Origin: Ligula intestinalis
Lineage: Eukaryota > Platyhelminthes > Cestoda > Diphyllobothriidea > Diphyllobothriidae
Length of the DNA: 64,000 nt
Direction of reading: 5' to 3'
Assembly: GCA_036362985.1 (NCBI GenBank)
Contig: JAYGXS010000010.1
Span: forward strand, 5,958,871-6,022,870
The notes beneath the pieces were generated by a model that made no database searches, was not told the origin of the DNA, and saw nothing but the letters and a program-made list of their open reading frames with translations. Positions 1 through 9,725 of the stretch are shown one piece after another. The first letter of the stretch is position 1, and each line of letters starts with the position of its first letter. The position numbers and the translations under genes are program-made.

Positions 1-104
1 GAACCCACTGGATATCAAAACCAGGGCAGGTGTGCCCTGTATCTGATTGCTGTACGCTTATCTACTTAAGTATGGTCCCGATCAACCGCCGTCAAGACGT
101 CGAG

Positions 105-262
105 CCCGATAACTCGATGGATAGGGTGTTTGCCACTGATCGGAGAGACGGGTTCGAAACTCGAGGATGGCGGCAATTTCCGCTGCTACACTTGAGTAGG
201 GTGTATCCAGACAACGACGCCTAATGAGGCAGAAATGGCCATCCTGGATTCTCTTGTCTTAC
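105..262 (+). repeat. tRNA-headed SINE with hammerhead tail (copy 1)
   Basis: A pol III B-box-like GGGTTCGAAACTC lies at 149-161, about 35 bp after a possible A box near 111-128. The 3' part at 205-249 is the hammerhead-like tail shared with copies at 1275-1415, 10375-10500, 22356-22520 and 42038-42090. The coding-looking frame across it is incidental. Confidence 0.6.
205..249 (+). ncRNA. Hammerhead ribozyme relic in SINE tail
   Basis: Helix I is AUCCAG (205-210) with CUGGAU (244-249), six pairs. Helix II is GCCU/AGGC around AAUG (219-230). GAAA is at 232-235, then the self-complementary UGGCCA and UC at the cleavage position. The first core strand CUGAUGA has become ACAACGA, so it should be inactive. 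Helix I differs from the other copies on both strands yet still pairs. Confidence 0.6.
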
Positions 263-543
263 GGTAAAATGTCTTAGAAAACATACCACTCAAGTAGCCA
301 TTTTTACGGGGTATGCTTTATATAGGTGGTCAGAAAGAAGCTTGCTCAAAAGTAAACATCCCGTGAGAATCGAAGGATATATATTGGGATTGGGCTGCAC
401 GATAATCAATCTTAGAAGTTTACTCAAGTACTATGTTCGGTAGGACTGTCTTTGGAGCATCTATTTGCTTTTGACCTAAAATAATAAACTACTTTTACAT
501 TTTCAGTAGCTTGAATTTTCTCCTTTCCGTTAACTTCCGTCAA
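263..543. other. Unassigned stretch
   Basis: No gene or recognisable element seen. Weak resemblance of 290-420 to arms of the foldback family (3047-4164) was not strong enough to call. Confidence 0.4.
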
Positions 544-988
544 TACAGTAGTCGCCGGTTATTAAGCCCACCTCGGGCCCAGACCAAATTGAATTTACTA
601 AGCGGCGGGTGCAATAGCCGGTGAGTCCTTGTTCTTGATTAGCAAACGCAGGATAGGCACTATACATTACATTACATTGCATTATGTGTAGAGCTTGGTT
701 ATTTACAAGAAAAGACCCTAATGTCTGCTGCCGTTCGAACAACGCGTCGCGAAATTTAACTTGAAAAGTGAAAACAAGTCACATCCGGCATCTTGTTTTG
801 CATAAGACTGCCCAAAATTATGTAACCAGTTGCGCACACAGAGAGATGAGAATCTCACTCTATCCTGTTGGCAAACTGGGCTTTGTAGCCGGCGGATTTT
901 GCGATGTAATATTCCGTCCCAAGCTGATGTGGGCTTAATACGCGGCTGGGCCTATTAACCGTAGGCGTAATAACCGGCGACTACTGTA
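544..988. mobile_element. TA-flanked MITE of Tc1/mariner/pogo type
   Basis: A perfect 19-bp terminal inverted repeat starts CAGTAGTCGCCGGTTATTA at 546 and its exact complement ends at 986. Each end is bordered by TA (544-545 and 987-988), the target duplication of the Tc1/mariner superfamily. The element is about 441 bp between the TA copies and carries no transposase, so it is non-autonomous. Subterminal motifs (ACCGGC, GTGGGCTTAATA) are also repeated inverted. Confidence 0.8.
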
Positions 989-1274
989 TAAGACCTGAGG
1001 AGCAGAAGCTTATGTTGATGGAGTTGATTATATTTAGTCCATTAAAACAATTATACGTGGCTTTAATTCAATATTCCTGAATCACTTTCAACAAAACTTA
1101 ATATATATTTACATTCGTTAGCGAAGCATTAAACGTTAACCACCTATTCCACAAGGCACTTGGGCGGGGGGATAAATATTAAGCCGGTCCCACAAAACAG
1201 TTTTTGCCCTTTCTTCAGATCGAAAACATACGTTTAAGGTGTCATTTCTTGAGACCTAGGGAACCTACTGTATA
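989..1274. other. Unassigned stretch
   Basis: No coding, RNA or repeat signal that I can support. Confidence 0.4.
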
Positions 1275-1415
1275 CAGGAGCAATGTCAAAGGCAAGGAGG
1301 ACCCGAATAACCATTTTCGGCTCATTATTTGTCATCAGCTAGCTATACCTGACCCCAGGTCTGTAGCGCCTTGGATTCGAACCCAGATTTCTCGATTATC
1401 GGGCCACTGATCTGT
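1275..1415 (-). repeat. tRNA-headed SINE with hammerhead tail (copy 2)
   Basis: On the minus strand an A-box-like GATCAGTGGCCCGAT (1411-1397) is followed by a B box TGGGTTCGAATCC (1385-1373). The 3' tail contains CTGATGA at 1338-1332 and a variant of the GAAATGGCCATT block. A T-run lies upstream of the head on the minus strand. Confidence 0.6.
1291..1345 (-). ncRNA. Degenerate hammerhead in SINE tail
   Basis: CUGAUGA is intact at 1338-1332. Helix II is disrupted, the GAAA segment reads AAAA in alignment with the other copies, and helix III is UGGUUA rather than UGGCCA. It is recognisable by homology rather than as a working fold. Confidence 0.45.
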
Positions 1416-1649
1416 AGTTTTTTTGTCAGGAAACATGCTTCGAGGGTTCTACGCGTACTGCATATTAGTAAAGTCTCTGACTAGGTCTGTCATTGCTAGG
1501 GTTGGTGTTTGCAAAGTTACGCCAAAGCCGGCACGTGCCGAACTTTGATCCTTTTATTAACGTCCGGCGGCTGCAACTGTACTTTCACCCTTGAAGGCTA
1601 ATATCCCTAGGGTCACTAACTAACGCCCACTTTTTTCTTCTTTGGCCAG

Positions 1650-1980
1650 TGCGATCCCCGATGCTCCCATCTATCGGCTCGTTGCCACTACCGGTAAGCG
1701 TCAAGGAAAACGTCCTATTGGTTGGTTACGAGGCGTTGCCAGGCGACCGGCGGTGGACAGTCATAACAAACAATTCGGTATCGCTTTGTTTCGTCTCGCC
1801 GAGACCGCGGACGCCATTAAGTCTGGTGATATTCTCTGGAGCAGACTGACTTCAACCGAACCCCTGGCTGACGACGTCATCGAAGTTGAGCACCTTGAGG
1901 AGGGCGTCATTCTCCGTCCTTTTGTGCCCTCCTGGTGGCCTAAAAACATTGCTCCTGACCTACCCACGCAGCCCCAATGA
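1650..1980 (+). CDS. Unrecognised reading frame behind a splice-acceptor-like tract
   Basis: The frame runs about 110 codons without a stop and ends at TGA 1978-1980. It reads SAIPDAPIYRLVATTGKRQG near its start and FVPSWWPKNIAPDL near its end, with an acidic stretch (ADDVIEVEHLEEG) between. It has no ATG at its start. Instead it follows ccacttttttcttctttggccag, a good acceptor shape, so it could be the 3' exon of a plus-strand gene or retroelement. It is more G+C-rich and less degraded than its surroundings. I do not recognise the protein. It might be a fragment of a gag-like or host protein, or chance. Confidence 0.3.
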
Positions 1981-2154
1981 TTGAGTAGAGTCTGAGGCAT
2001 CTCTATTGACTACCTCTTCCCCTGACTCCCCCTCTTCCACTGCTTAGCCTGTACAGATCTTATCGCTTTGCATTCCATTTTTTTGTAGGAAGCAGTCTTT
2101 CTTCCCAGCATCTGCCATTTTGAACTCTATTTTGAGACATCAGTGATCCTGCTC

Positions 2155-2156
2155 GT

Positions 2157-2189
<33 letters not shown>
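2155..2189. repeat. (AGCC)n microsatellite
   Basis: About eight uninterrupted CCAG units. Confidence 0.95.
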
Positions 2190-2190
<1 letters not shown>

Positions 2191-2259
2191 TGTCTTCTTC
2201 GTTGCTCGATGAACGGCTTTCACTCTATGAGATAATAGGGCGCTTTCGGTGTTCCTAAA

Positions 2260-2960
2260 TCATGAGCGTAAAGGAAGTTCGGGTTTCCTTACGGAACCTT
2301 TATTGAGCTGAGAAGAAGAAGAAGACTCAATCGCTGGGACAATAAGTTTATTTGCCTGACGTTTCGATATCCGTCGCGGATTCGTCATCAGAGACATGAG
2401 TAGCAGAAACAGGTTGAGCATGCACAGAAGTTTGCAGTATTTATAGGATACAGTCATTACTGCAAACCTACAGCGACAATTCACGTTAATTGTCTTCTTG
2501 TGCGTAGACTGCTTGTTGGACGGCACGCGGGCTCTGACCTGTTGAACTTTCGTCACGGGCGGTGAGCTCGGGCATGATGATTGCTCGGCCGTCTGGCTCC
2601 CCGGTGTTGGCGTGCGATGAGGCGGTGGCTTGCCCGTTCCTCAAGTGACGGCTTGCTTTGGCCAAATTGAATCTCAGGATTGAATATGGATTGGGCAAAT
2701 CGTTGTACTTGTTTATGGATTGGGGGCCTGTGAACCACAACTCAAGTAGTTCTCGGCTCACCCGATTGTCACCTTTTGCGAGAATTTCGGCCTCATTAAT
2801 TTGAACGTGTGGCCGAGTCTCGTCGAATGAGCCGCAACTTGAGAATTGGCATTATTTCGCCGGACTGCTGCCGCGTGTTCGACAATTCGCGTCTCGAGAA
2901 GTCTGCCAGTTTCTCCGACATATTTGCTTTGACCGCAACTGCACCTCATCATGTAGACGA
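2260..2960 (-). mobile_element. PLE family A, 3' end with GIY-YIG endonuclease relic
   Basis: Minus-strand frames give a zinc-like CSCGQ followed by KYVGETGRLLETRIVEH and VAAHSTRLGHTF (2952-2760). This is the GIY-YIG-type endonuclease of Penelope-like retroelements. A frameshift leads to SRELLELWFTGPQSIN and a low-complexity tail. The reverse transcriptase is missing, so this is a 5'-truncated copy, the usual product of target-primed insertion. A hammerhead motif sits in the tail at 2354-2395. Confidence 0.8.
2354..2395 (-). ncRNA. Minimal hammerhead ribozyme of PLE family A
   Basis: 5'-GUCU, CUGAUGA, a helix II with AUCCG/CGGAU around CGA (plus a GA/UC base below a bulged A), GAAAC, GUC, AGGC. 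Helix I is GUCU/AGGC and helix III only A-U and C-G. All catalytic core residues are present. Two-pair helix III forms are known from metazoan PLEs, where they are thought to act as dimers. Confidence 0.78.
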
Positions 2961-3046
2961 CCCCAGATGTTATTTTGCCGTAGCAGTGGGTCCTTCGGCC
3001 GTTAGTTTAAAATAGATCATGCTCCTAAGGCCCGTTGTAACCCCTT

Positions 3047-4164
3047 AAGTGCGCGCCAGAATTCGTACAACATGCCGCCGTATGTGAGAGATTGATACTC
3101 TTTCGCTAATCGGCGTTGACTCAGGTTGTGATGCTGATTATCGTGTAGTCTATTCTGGAGTTATTTCAGTTCTTATAGGATGCAGGCTTGTTAAGGAGCT
3201 TCGTTATGACCACTAGCAAAACGTATGCACTGTAAAAAGTTATGACTTAAATAGTAAGCCCTTTTATCATTGATTTTGACTGCCTTTATAAATTCAAATA
3301 TATTTTATGGAAAGCTTGCAGAAACAAGTATTTCTTGTACTCGTTTGGTAGGAAATTACGCCTTCTTTAAATTTTATATTCAAAGAAAGGGAACCTTTCG
3401 ACTTTAGAAAAGTTTGTAAATTGCCGATTAATTTTGAAAATTACGGACTGCCTTACTCGAATTCAGGGTTTGACAACTGTGCAGTGTACATTTTGTTTAA
3501 GAAAAAGTACGCTTTCGCCTACGATTTGAGGAAGAAATCACATATTTATCATACATTTTGCAGTAGATGCGGAGCATGCTTTATACAGTCTAGACAGCAT
3601 TATTGAGTTGATGGATACGATGTTATAGGAATGAACACCTCGAAATCGTAAAGAAGCTCGTAGTTAGACATTCCTTATGAAACCGAAGGATACCCTTTCT
3701 TAAAGTATGGAAAGTTAACGAAGGCGTAATTTGCTACCAAACCTTGAATTCGAGTGTAACAGTCAGTAGGTTAGAAAACTATTCGGCAACTGAGAAACTT
3801 TTCTAAAACCGAAATATCACCTTTCTTTGTGTATACATTTTAAAGAAGGCGTAGTTTGCTATCAAACAAGTACATTAAATTTTTTCGTGCATGTTTTCCA
3901 TAAAATATATTTGAATTTATAAAGGCAGTCAAAACCAATGATAAAAGGGCTTACTATTTAAGTAGTTACTTTTTACAGTGCAAACGTTTTGCTAGTGGTT
4001 ATAACGAAGCTCCTTAACAAGCCTGCATCCTATTATGACTGAAATAACTCCAGAATAGACTACACGATAATCAGTATCACTACCTGAGTCAACGCCGATT
4101 AGTGGAAGAGTATCAATCTCCCACATACGTTGGCATTTTACACGAATTCTGGCGCGTGCTGTAC
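3047..4164. mobile_element. Foldback element with ~345-bp terminal inverted repeats (copy 1)
   Basis: The left arm (about 3047-3390) and right arm (about 3820-4164) are reverse complements with only scattered differences over their whole length. The ends read near GCGCGCCAGAATTCGT. Between them lies a ~430-bp spacer with no convincing gene. Related copies are at 20985-21690, 28860-29640, 53500-54400 and partly at 43265-43960 and 54420-54780. No transposase is seen, so it is non-autonomous. Confidence 0.82.
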
Positions 4165-4329
4165 CTCTGGCGTTCATGTCGTGTAGGAGGTCATGTAATC
4201 AGAGTTATCTATCTGCCTAAGAGACAGCCAATTTCAGGAGTCCACAAACTACTATCGGCCAACTGACTGACCAAGCAGTCGGAGACTCACTGTCACATGA
4301 CGTTCGTTAACTCAAATCCACATCACAGG
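4165..4329. other. Unassigned stretch between foldback and LINE
   Basis: Nothing recognisable. Confidence 0.4.
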
Positions 4330-5402
4330 ACAGAAACGTGCGCACGCTTGTTGTACTGCGGCTACGATCATGACTGATCTGACTGACCTCAATAATGTCC
4401 CGTACGGTGCTCTTCCACGCGCGACGATCCGTGGCGCAACAGACCTGGACGGTTCGCGCCATGCTCTTCGCCAGCGCCAGCGCCAGCGCCGGGGACCGAA
4501 AACCGAATGTCCGAGAACCACTTCCATGTCCTGACGGACTGCGTCCAGCCAGGTTTTAAGCTGACCCCCTCCTCGATTTCGTCAGTGGGGTAACGGTTTC
4601 GGGCCAAGGGTAGTAACACTGAGCTGGTGAGGCTGACGCCGAAGAGCGTGTCCAACCCATCTTAGTCATCTTTCTTGGATTGCCTGGGATATCCGTGCGA
4701 TGTTCTCGTTAACAGTGTGGACTGTCTCATTTGAGACGAAGTTGGTGTACTTCACTCAAAGGATGGTCCTCAAACGGTAGCAGTCGATCTGCGTCAATTC
4801 AGACGACAATGTCATCCCTACTCTGTCCATTCGGCAGCAACCTCGTTCCGAGAAATTTGAAACTGTCTACTTCTTCAAGTTGATAGCCACTAATCTAGAG
4901 AAGTGCCTTCTCTTGGGCAGGGACGCAGCATGAAAAAAATTTAGTCTTCCCAGTGTTTATGGACAAACCGACCGGTTTCGCGATCTCGTTTACCCGTGAG
5001 ACCATAGACTGTAGCTCGCCAGAGCTTTTAGGTAGTGAAGCGATATCATCGGCATAGTCGAGGTGAGCCAGTTGGCGCTCAGGGGCAGGCTCAATGCCGT
5101 CATTTTTTTTGCAGGGCCTTCCCGACAGCCCAGTGAATGGCGTAATTAAAGGGGATGGGTGACAGGACACAGTCTTGTCGAACGCCAGACAGACTAACGA
5201 AGGATTCTGGGACGTTGTTGTGGACAAGAACTCGCGCAGTGGTGGAGCGGTAGTATGCCTTGATAGTGTCGATTATTTTTATTGGCATACCATCTAATGC
5301 CATTAACCGCCATAGAGAGTCACGATGGATGGAGTCGAACGCTGCGGCCAAATCAAGAAAGTATACAACCACTGGTTGTTTGTAGCTATGGCGGAATTCA
5401 GA
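4330..5402 (-). pseudogene. RTE-like non-LTR retrotransposon, reverse transcriptase 3' half (5'-truncated)
   Basis: Read on the minus strand from about 5400: VVVYFLDLAAAFDSIHRDSL (RT palm A motif, Asp in FLDLAAAFDS), GMPIKIIDTIKAYYRSTTAR, SGVRQDCVLSPIPFNYAIHW, then after a frameshift near 5100 LDYADDIASLPKSSGELQS (catalytic YADD) and GLSINTGKTKFF. Further on come ENIARISQ-like and LKTW.DAVRQDMEVVLGHSV, the basic C-terminal region common in flatworm RTE-like LINEs. Several stops and frame shifts make it a dead copy. The same C-terminal motif recurs in the plus-strand relic at 55570-56590, so the family has at least two insertions here. Confidence 0.85.
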
Positions 5403-5800
5403 TTATTACAGCTTTATACCTACTAACCAATAATCAGTAGGTCTACCTGATTGCATTTATTTCAGAGCAGGGTAGGGATGGTGAAGGCGGGTCTACAATC
5501 TCACGGGTGTGCTCACAGAGGTGGTCCGTCAGGCCGTTACGATCAAAGCGTTCCTCAGGTACGTGAATCAGCAGTGCTCCTCACGCCTGACTGGTGTAAT
5601 TGGGATGCGTGCCGACCCCAGCTCAACAGCGAGCGCGAATTTGGACGATACAACAACTCGACGACACAGGTTTCCTTGTTGTGCTACTCGCAGTATTTTC
5701 TGTGGTCAGTGCGGGAAAAATAAGTGTTTTGTAAAATTCATAGCAAACATCACAGTGGGAAACGCCGTTCTGATGATTTTAGGGTTAAGATAAAGATGTA
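5403..5800. other. G+C-richer unassigned stretch beside the LINE
   Basis: It may be an older fragment of a retroelement in minus orientation, but no motif could be identified in either strand. Confidence 0.3.
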
Positions 5801-6457
5801 CAAAGGGCTGTCAAAGACCTTCCTGGACTCTATTTTCTGTTTGGGAAGTTCTGCTTTCAAATATTATGTTTAAAGTACAGTCTGCCTAAACTGGAGTCAT
5901 TGGAACTTTTTGCAACCAATTTAAGCTCATTATATCTGGGTTACGAAGTCGAAGCTCTCGCCAAAAAACCCTAAACGCGTCTCCTGAAAGCAAAGGCTTC
6001 CAATTATTTTGCAGTATTGATCCCAAATGTGTTCTGAATCTCGCATATATCTCCCTTAAATTTATGCACGAAATTACAGCATCGCTCGTAGTCTGGCACT
6101 GAGGGAAAAAAATGGAGTCTTATCTAGTTTACTGTCATTTTATTACAGTAACAGCTGCTCCGGCTGGAGGCGTTTGTTGGCTGGGTAAACACTTCTCGCT
6201 TACGCTTTGTGGGAACTTCCACAGGTTCTCTTCTGCGTGTGAGTCGCAAATCGGGGGGGGGATGTTTCAACTCACCCAGTGGGAACCTGAACAGTTGCAT
6301 CAAAGTATCTTTTTGCTGAAGCAGTTACATCCACCCCACCCCCCCCCCCCTAGTAAGATCATTGAGGACTGCAGACCGAAGTTCACGGACCATCAGCTTA
6401 ATCTTTTTGAGAGAATGGTAAGTTTAAAGAAAGGCAAAAGTAGTTAACGAAGCGCAC
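5801..6457. other. Unassigned stretch with a short poly-C run
   Basis: Contains a C-run near 6337-6350 and a G-run near 6254-6261. No gene or repeat recognised. Confidence 0.35.
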
Positions 6458-6665
6458 CTCATATATCCCTAGTTCCAGCACTTTTTCCTACGGCATTTGG
6501 GGGTATAGGAGGTTTGGGACCGAAAAAATAGGATAGACAGTGAAGGAAATTTGGAGAAGAAAGTGGAAAAAAGTTAGTTTAATTTGTTTCCCACGGCCGC
6601 TTGGAGTAAGTTGTTCCACATGTAAATTGAAGGTGTACGGGGCGCTTTGCGTACTCGCACTCGCC
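6458..6665 (+). mobile_element. Partial copy of the ~570-bp MITE family (copy 1)
   Basis: Shares the left internal part of the family (CATATATCCCTAGTTCCAGC, then CCCACGGCCGC and a CATGTAAATTGAAGGTG block) with copies at 50552-51125 and 59188-59759. The right part is replaced by a different repeat. Confidence 0.6.
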
Positions 6666-6832
6666 GAAAATCGTTGCCGAAATCGACGGTCGAACTTGCA
6701 TGCAGGATATTCTCAACTCCGTCTTGACACCGGACTCAGCTGAGTGAGCGGGGACAAGAGGCGATAGATTAAATTCAAAACTACTATCCCCATAAATTAT
6801 CCACGTACCCACCATGCTGGGGGTATGCTGTC
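6630..6832 (+). repeat. Direct-repeat unit a of a local duplication
   Basis: Closely matches 7445-7655, including the block CGGACTCAGCTGAGTGAGCG and a shared ATAAATTATCCAC end. The two units lie about 0.8 kb apart. Confidence 0.7.
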
Positions 6833-6879
6833 GCAAGTTGTAGTGCCAACATGTTGTGTAGTCACTTGTTCTGATCTTA

Positions 6880-7330
6880 AGTGTTCACCTGCGTCTGGTT
6901 TGATCACCTGCGTCGCCACTATTATAACCGAGTGTGTTCCTGTGTAAACATCGGCTATGTCCCCCATTTACATGTTAGGAAGAGAAGACAGGATAGGATA
7001 ACTGATGCTACTTTACTGTCAGTTGTACTAGTACATCAACTTTGTTTCCTGTGTGTCCAGCAGCTTGTCTCCTGTGGTCGGTCTCGTCTCGGCAGCAGTC
7101 TCGGGTAGTCGGCAGCGTCTCCAGCACCAGAAAGTAGCCCCCTTCAGCGGTGGCAGAATATTCAAGGGCCAGTATTAATTGCTCCCCATTGGCTCTCTTT
7201 ACGAGTGGCCGTGCGCGCGCTTGCTTACGCGCGCCTGGGCATCTGTCCTCAGCGTGACCTCACTAATAGCAGAAAACCGGCCCCGGGGCAGTCTCGCTTG
7301 CGCGTACCTCCTTTGTTCTGGACTACTTTG
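6880..7330 (+). repeat. G+C-rich LTR-like repeat (inverted partner at 41470-41860)
   Basis: Starts near CGAGTGTGTTCCTGTG and continues through GTACTAGTACATCAACTTTG, TTGCTCCCCATTGGCTCTC and CATCTGTCCTCAGCGTGACC. The reverse complement of each block occurs in the same order at 41470-41860. No internal gag/pol seen. It could be a solo LTR or part of a retroelement body. Confidence 0.55.
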
Positions 7331-7444
7331 AAGGTTGCTTGTAACTGCATCAACCGGTCGCAAGTAAGGACCCTTTTTTCTGGTACTGTCAGGCTTGCCC
7401 GAGTGATAACTTGCGTCCAGGACGTTCAAACAAAGTTGTTACGC

Positions 7445-7690
7445 ATGTAAATTGAAGGTGTGCGCGGTGCTTTGCTCACTCGCACTCGCTGAAATTCGTA
7501 GTGGATATCACCGAAATCGACGGTTGAACCGTCATGCATGATATTCTCGACTTCGTCTTGACACCGGACTCAGCTGAGTGAGCGGGGACAACAGGAGATA
7601 GATTAAATTCAACACTACTATCCCCATAAATTATCCACCATGCTGTCGCAGATTGTAGTAGCGACAAGAGAAGGTTTCCCAAATCAGAAG
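7445..7690 (+). repeat. Direct-repeat unit b of a local duplication
   Basis: Second copy of the 6630-6832 unit. It extends further, into a block also found diverged at 18530-18650. Confidence 0.65.
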
Positions 7691-7784
7691 TCAGAGAAGA
7701 CGGAATGAAATGGAACAGCTTTACTGCCGGAAAATGAACTGTAAAAAGGTTGTGTGTGTCATGCCAGCTGCCAGCTATGTTTGC

Positions 7785-7960
7785 ACGCCAGTTATGCAGC
7801 TTTGCCTGCGCGATGAAAACTCTGCGTCAGCAGCCAATAAAAATGAAGTGGCAGTATCGATTGACTTGGAGTTTATACGCTTATCAAGCAGCGAGTCAAT
7901 CGATAGCGTGAGAAAGTCCGCGGAGTAAATAATCATGCTAGGGAGAGCGAACGCCGGATG
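7785..7960 (+). repeat. Dispersed repeat, inverted partner at 14736-14912
   Basis: Blocks CAGCTTTGCCTGCGCGATGA and TATCAAGCAGCGAGTCAATC are found reverse-complemented at 14736-14912. The open frames seen in both are on opposite strands of the same repeat and are not conserved as protein. Confidence 0.65.
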
Positions 7961-8174
7961 AGCCACACACGGCAGATGTCTACAGGTACACGGTAGACAT
8001 GAGGGTTTAATTGCCGAAGACTAGGTCGATCAGACGATACATCCTTAAGTGGATGGTCATTTACTGCACAGCCTATCTGCCCTTATCCGCATTGACATCA
8101 TGCAGCATGCCAGACACAGGCGGGCTAACAAGTAAGCTAGAGGTTTAAACGGATTTTGAATAATTATTTTGATC

Positions 8175-8272
8175 TAGTTGTGAAAATCTGGGCGGCATTA
8201 GTGCGATTCGAACGCCGGGGAAAGAATTTGGGGCAGCCAACACTCTAAGCTAAGGGGCTCCCACCAAGAGCC
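8175..8272 (-). repeat. tRNA-like SINE head, second family
   Basis: On the minus strand an A-box-like TAGCTTAGAGTGTTGG is followed about 30 nt later by GGCGTTCGAATCGC. It cannot fold as an intact tRNA acceptor stem, so I call it a tRNA-derived repeat fragment rather than a gene. No hammerhead tail follows. Confidence 0.45.
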
Positions 8273-8444
8273 GTGAATTTAATCACACTTATGTTGATTT
8301 GCCCACCCAGCCTATTGCAATGTATGGAATCCACCAATACTAATGCAATAAGCTGACTGCCCAAGGCGGATTTCCTAAGCTATTCATAAAGAACCCGCCA
8401 GATAACTACCAGACAGACTTGATCAGTAAAACATTTTGGCAGAC

Positions 8445-9020
8445 GGCAACAGTAGCTTATGTAGGCCCACTCATTTATTCCTACAGCCTGCACGTTTTCC
8501 TACGAAAGTGGTTTTTATCGGATTTTATGGGCGTGCAATTAGGACGCGCAGTGTAACATACTTTAATAAATGCTAAAGGAATTTTTAGTTTACTATAGTA
8601 AGAAATGTTGTTGATTTATATCTGTACATTTTCGTAATCTGTGTTATCATTTAACTTATTGCGAAGAAACCCGATTATCAAATTGCACGTTTCTTTAATT
8701 TTCCGAATAATTGAATTGGTGTTTAGGAGGTCGTCTACGTCAACTTACCTGTGGTCCAACTGAACGTTATGGAGTTAGATGAATATAGTCCGCGGCACGG
8801 AGCGCCGCGCACGCCTTCAAATTACATGCAAAACAACCTGCTCCCAGCGGCCGCGGGAAGCAACTTTGACTACATTTTTTCACTTTACACCTACTTATGC
8901 AAATTTCCGTCCCTGTCTATCCTATTTCCCCACCCCGCAAAACTCTATAACCACCGTTTTTGCAGAACAAAATGCTGGAACTAAGGATATATGAGTGGGG
9001 CTATATAAGCTTCTTTTGCC
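8445..9020 (-). mobile_element. ~570-bp MITE with 28-bp inverted ends (copy 2)
   Basis: Left end GGCAACAGTAGCTTATGTAG at 8445, right end complementary and finishing CTTCTTTTGCC at 9020. The inside is the reverse complement of the 50552-51125 copy. No protein is encoded; open frames across it have no family support. Confidence 0.75.
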
Positions 9021-9029
9021 TGGCAGGCT

Positions 9030-9725
9030 TTTATTAATTCTACTAATAGAGTTGAATATGCGAGTTCCAGGAAGCAGTTCAGAAGGAGAAGAAACGACCA
9101 CTGGAACAAGAGTTTTATTGTCCTGAAGTTTCGGATTCTGTCGAGAGTCCTTAACTATAGGCAATCGTAAAGAAGTCTGAGACATGCACAGATATGATTG
9201 ATACATGCACAGATTGCACGGTATTGATAGTTCACAGCGGTCACCCGCATGCGTACTATAATTGTCAGTTCCTGTAGCCACCACTTGAGGTCTTAATTGG
9301 TGCGGTGATGGCTCGTTTATTGCAACAGCGTTCTTGTCTGCGTCAGAGGCAGGTTTGATAATTGCTCAACAATTGCGCCCGCTGTCGTCAGAGTTGCGCC
9401 CAGTCCTTCCCACGTGACTGATTCTCTTGCTCAGGAAATTTCTCAGTACACCGTATAGAAAGCCAAATCATTGTGCTTGTTGATAGACTGGGGGCCTGAG
9501 AACTATGACTCGAGCAGCTAGCGGCTCACGTGGCTGTCATCTCTCGCGAGGATTTCGGCCTCATCAAACTTGAACATATGGCCGAGTCCAATCGAGTGAG
9601 CTGCAACCTGGGAGTTGGTGTCTTTCTTACTCACCGCCGCTGCATGCTCGGCCATTCATGTCCGGAGGAATCTTCCGGTTTCGCTGACGTATAAAACTAT
9701 TTTTCCAGTGGTTTCATCTCCTTCT
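9030..9725 (-). mobile_element. PLE family A, endonuclease relic and 3' tail
   Basis: The minus strand reads a degraded endonuclease (VAAHS-like and SRELLE-like pieces, about 9700-9500) and then the same C-terminal tail as the 22.7-kb copy: ELSIPCNLCMYQSYLCMS and LQDNKTLVPVV. It then runs straight into the MITE at 8445-9020. The hammerhead position (near 9125-9165) has lost its first core strand. Confidence 0.7.
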
